A stretch of DNA of 64,000 nt, taken from JAGQVA01 sp033764335 (GTDB lineage Bacteria > Bacteroidota > Bacteroidia > J057). The DNA lies in the NCBI GenBank assembly GCA_033764335.1, contig JANRJC010000027.1, forward strand, positions 62,001 to 126,000, given 5' to 3'. The stretch's first letter is position 1. Each line of letters begins with the position of its first letter. The position numbers and the translations under genes are program-made. Shown one piece after another: positions 61,864 through 64,000 of this stretch. The notes below the pieces were generated by a model. The model saw only the letters and a program-made list of their open reading frames with translations, searched no databases and had not been told where the DNA came from.

Positions 61864-63166
61864 CCGTCTGAGGAAGTTGTGGATGACTGACTTTGGGAAA
61901 AGTGTAACAACGCTGGTCTCCGGTTCGTTGGTCGCACAACTGATTGGCGTAATTTCCATTATTGTTCTTCCCCGACTTTACAACGACGAAGCTTTCGGGG
62001 TGTTTGGTTTTTTCGTGGCGACGGTCGCAATTATCGCCGTGATCATCAATGGGGGTTATGAAAATGCGATCATGTTGCCGGAGGAAGAGCCGATTTCCCA
62101 AAAACTCACTGCACTGAGTCTTTGGATCGCAGCAGGCGGGTCGCTGTTTTTACTGGTCATTTTAGCCCTGACCGGCAAATGGATTCTTGAATGGGGAGAA
62201 GTCCCCATGCTTTATGGCTGGCATCTGCTGATTCCGTTTAGCATTTTGCTCGAAGGCCTGAGTCAGCCCTACCGTACATTGCTCAACCGCAGCGAAAGTT
62301 ACCGGGCACTTTCTTTTAGCAAAATTGCCCGTTCGCTGGTGCTGGCAGTTGTAAGCATCGGGCTGGGACTGGGAGGGAAAAAATTTGAGGGATTAATTTT
62401 GGGTTACCTGGCGGGTCAGTTGGCCGGGTTGGTGGTTTTGTGGGTATATGTTCGGGCGGAAAATAAATCGGCAGATCAAGGGTTTTCTTGGCACAAATTG
62501 CTTGAGGCCGCAGGCCAGTTCAGCGACTTTCCCCGGTACTCGATTTTCAGCGCGTGGCTGAATACCGCGTCCAAACATCTGCCTTTTTACATGTTGATTC
62601 CGCTGTACGACGCCGGTGTAGCCGGGCAATTCAACCAGGCCGACCGAGTGCTGACCTTGCCGGTAGTATTGGTGGCAATGTCTATTGGCACGGTTTATTA
62701 TCAGCATGCGAGCAAAGCCCATCTGCTGGGAGCGGAAGTTTTGGCAGCCGTTACCCGACGAACGTTTTTCCGGTTGCTCATACCTGCGGTTCCTTTTCTG
62801 GTTATTACCATGATTGGCGGGCCTGATTTATTTGCGGGAGTCTTAGGCGAAGAATGGCGCACCGCCGGCGAATATGCCCGCTGGCTGATGCCGTGGATGT
62901 TTATGGTATTTATCGCTTCCCCCCTTTCCTACCTCATTGACATCAAACGGAAATTGCGGGAGTTTTTGTTTTTTAATATCGCCCTTTTTGCCTTGCGACT
63001 CGCGGCTTTGTGGTTGGGGGGAATATACCTGTCCGATATTGCAGCCATGAAAGTATATGGTTTTTCCGGTATGGTGATGGTAGGGCTTCAGTTGGTGTAT
63101 CTGCTGTATATCGGGGGAGTTTGGGGAAATTTCGGCAGAACTAGTTTGAGGAATCGGTCATTATAA
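61856..63166 (+). CDS. Oligosaccharide flippase / polysaccharide biosynthesis protein (MOP superfamily)
   Basis: 436 residues with 12 or so membrane helices. It has the Wzx-like N-terminus (GKSVTTLVSGSLVAQLIGVI, then SIIVLPRLYNDEAFGVFGFF), with long paired helices and few charged membrane residues (LLIPFSILLEGLSQPYRTLL, GPDLFAGVLGEEWRTAGEYA). It would flip lipid-linked sugar repeats across the inner membrane for surface polysaccharide. No glycosyltransferases are in the window. It overlaps the NUDIX gene by 8 bp, which suggests coupling. Confidence 0.87.
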   Translation: MVNRLRKLWMTDFGKSVTTLVSGSLVAQLIGVISIIVLPRLYNDEAFGVFGFFVATVAIIAVIINGGYENAIMLPEEEPISQKLTALSLWIAAGGSLFLLVILALTGKWILEWGEVPMLYGWHLLIPFSILLEGLSQPYRTLLNRSESYRALSFSKIARSLVLAVVSIGLGLGGKKFEGLILGYLAGQLAGLVVLWVYVRAENKSADQGFSWHKLLEAAGQFSDFPRYSIFSAWLNTASKHLPFYMLIPLYDAGVAGQFNQADRVLTLPVVLVAMSIGTVYYQHASKAHLLGAEVLAAVTRRTFFRLLIPAVPFLVITMIGGPDLFAGVLGEEWRTAGEYARWLMPWMFMVFIASPLSYLIDIKRKLREFLFFNIALFALRLAALWLGGIYLSDIAAMKVYGFSGMVMVGLQLVYLLYIGGVWGNFGRTSLRNRSL

Positions 63167-63228
63167 TGCATTTTCTTATTAATGAACCTTCGCAGTCACA
63201 GAGTGTAATAGGAAAAATATTTCCCGCC

Positions 63229-64000
63229 ATGTTACTAAATTACCTCAAAGTCGCACTGCGCCACGCAAAAAGACATCAGGTCTATGCCCTGCTAAATCTC
63301 GCCGGACTGGTTTTCGCCTTCGCGGCTTTTGGTCTTATCCTGATTTACCGCCATTACGAAACAGGGTTTGAAGATTTCCATAGCCAAGCCAGCAACATTT
63401 TCAGACTATCCCACCGCGAGGTTCTCGATAATGGCAATACGGTTCACTGGGCACGTACGCATGCCAATTTTGTCAACGAACTTCCCCGCCAGGTGCCGGA
63501 GGTAAAAACCTTGATCCGCTTCCAGAACCAGGAACAGAAATACGTGCGCGTAGGCCAGGAAAAATTCAAACCCCAACACGCATACATCACCGACGCCAGT
63601 GTATTTGAGGTGTTTGATTTTCCCTTTATGGCAGGGGATCCCCAAACGGCGCTTGCAAATCCGAATTCGGTGGTGCTGACTGCTTCGCTTGCCAAAACCT
63701 GGTTCGGTCAAGAAGATGTGGTAGGGAAAACACTGAGTATCTGCGGCAACTTTTCCCCGGAGGAAACACCGCATACAATTACCGGAGTGATGTACGATCT
63801 CCCTCCCAATACCCATCTCCCGGTTGATATGTTGATCTCTTTTCGAGATTCTTCCGAACGGTCGTGGTGGGCTTACGTCTATATCCTTTTGTCTGAAGGT
63901 GCCAAACTGAAAACTGTGGAAGAAAAAACAGCAGATTTTATCAAAAACAACCGTCCGGAGGGTAATCAGGGGCAGTTGTTTTTTGACCTTCAACCTATAA
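63229..64000 (+). CDS. ABC transporter permease (MacB/FtsX type), 3' truncated by window
   Basis: The frame starts MLLNYLKVALRHAKRHQVYA at the ATG at 63229 and is open to the window end (257 codons). A first membrane helix (LLNLAGLVFAFAAFGLILIY) is followed by the MacB-like periplasmic core (YRHYETGFEDFHSQASNIFR, YITDASVFEVFDFPFMAGDP, PNSVVLTASLAKTWFGQEDV). Full-length family members of Bacteroidota have ~790 residues with four helices. They move lipids, peptides or drugs, or form mechanotransmitting complexes. Its ATPase gene must lie outside the window. Confidence 0.88.
   Translation, partial: MLLNYLKVALRHAKRHQVYALLNLAGLVFAFAAFGLILIYRHYETGFEDFHSQASNIFRLSHREVLDNGNTVHWARTHANFVNELPRQVPEVKTLIRFQNQEQKYVRVGQEKFKPQHAYITDASVFEVFDFPFMAGDPQTALANPNSVVLTASLAKTWFGQEDVVGKTLSICGNFSPEETPHTITGVMYDLPPNTHLPVDMLISFRDSSERSWWAYVYILLSEGAKLKTVEEKTADFIKNNRPEGNQGQLFFDLQPI

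Overview
The window is a chromosomal segment of a Bacteroidota bacterium. The evidence is a C-terminal T9SS-type sorting domain on the YHYH protein, the phylum-typical families DUF4301, DUF4407 and DUF6088, a fused CcoNO cbb3 oxidase subunit, lipoproteins with short lipobox signals, few Shine-Dalgarno sites and promoter-like TAnnTTTG boxes. The mix of families would fit a Saprospiria/Lewinella-like lineage, but that is inference; no rRNA or tRNA gene was recognised to settle it.

Layout. 0-3.3 kb: the end of methylmalonyl-CoA mutase small subunit, the whole large subunit, and a convergent beta-carbonic anhydrase. 3.3-5 kb: a compact three-gene locus of unknown function built around a TIGR04255 protein. 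5-9 kb: a metallo-hydrolase/epimerase pair and a two-gene beta-rich hypothetical operon. 9-23 kb: an accessory island. It holds repeat-filled DNA, a DUF6088 (AbiEi-like) regulator with a palindromic operator and a truncated partner gene, a giant single-chain type ISP restriction-modification enzyme, a zinc-finger-like protein, a membrane-anchored small protein, a 320-bp palindrome, a deleted nucleotidyltransferase, a VapBC pair, mnmE and a Schlafen/AlbA-type ATP-binding protein.

22-39 kb: mainly housekeeping genes. A probable operon tkt-xylB-formylglycine-generating-enzyme-like lipoprotein-DUF4301 is followed by a coiled-coil lipoprotein, an ethanolamine-type permease, cysteine desulfurase, a NYN/LOTUS RNA-binding or nuclease protein, a zinc-ribbon/Ig-like protein with a DUF4407 membrane protein, a MoaD-like carrier, a sterol-desaturase-family oxygenase and an Rrf2 regulator. 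39-44.8 kb: a second accessory region of promoterless RHS C-terminal cassettes with variable tips, a probable immunity gene, RHS scraps, a DUF433/PIN-like toxin-antitoxin module and an Rpn-family nuclease.

44.8-64 kb: nucleoside salvage (thymidine and purine nucleoside phosphorylases) diverges from a cbb3 respiratory cluster ccoS-ccoNO-ccoQ-ccoP-ccoG-fixH-TauE/SafE. After a VapBC-like pair comes an MbnP/MbnH copper-binding pair with a secreted YHYH protein, which may supply or sense metal for the respiratory chain. A universal stress protein, a large membrane protein, an outer-membrane barrel, a NUDIX hydrolase, a flippase and a truncated ABC permease complete the window.

The most striking feature is inside the restriction enzyme gene. 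Three in-frame, G-rich/C-rich palindromic insertions (147, 135 and 456 bp) interrupt conserved protein blocks. The largest carries, in another frame, a complete four-helix-bundle protein of the 23S rRNA intervening-sequence (S23/IVP) family. Together they look like a full-length element and two short derivatives of one mobile family that inserts into protein-coding genes without breaking the frame.
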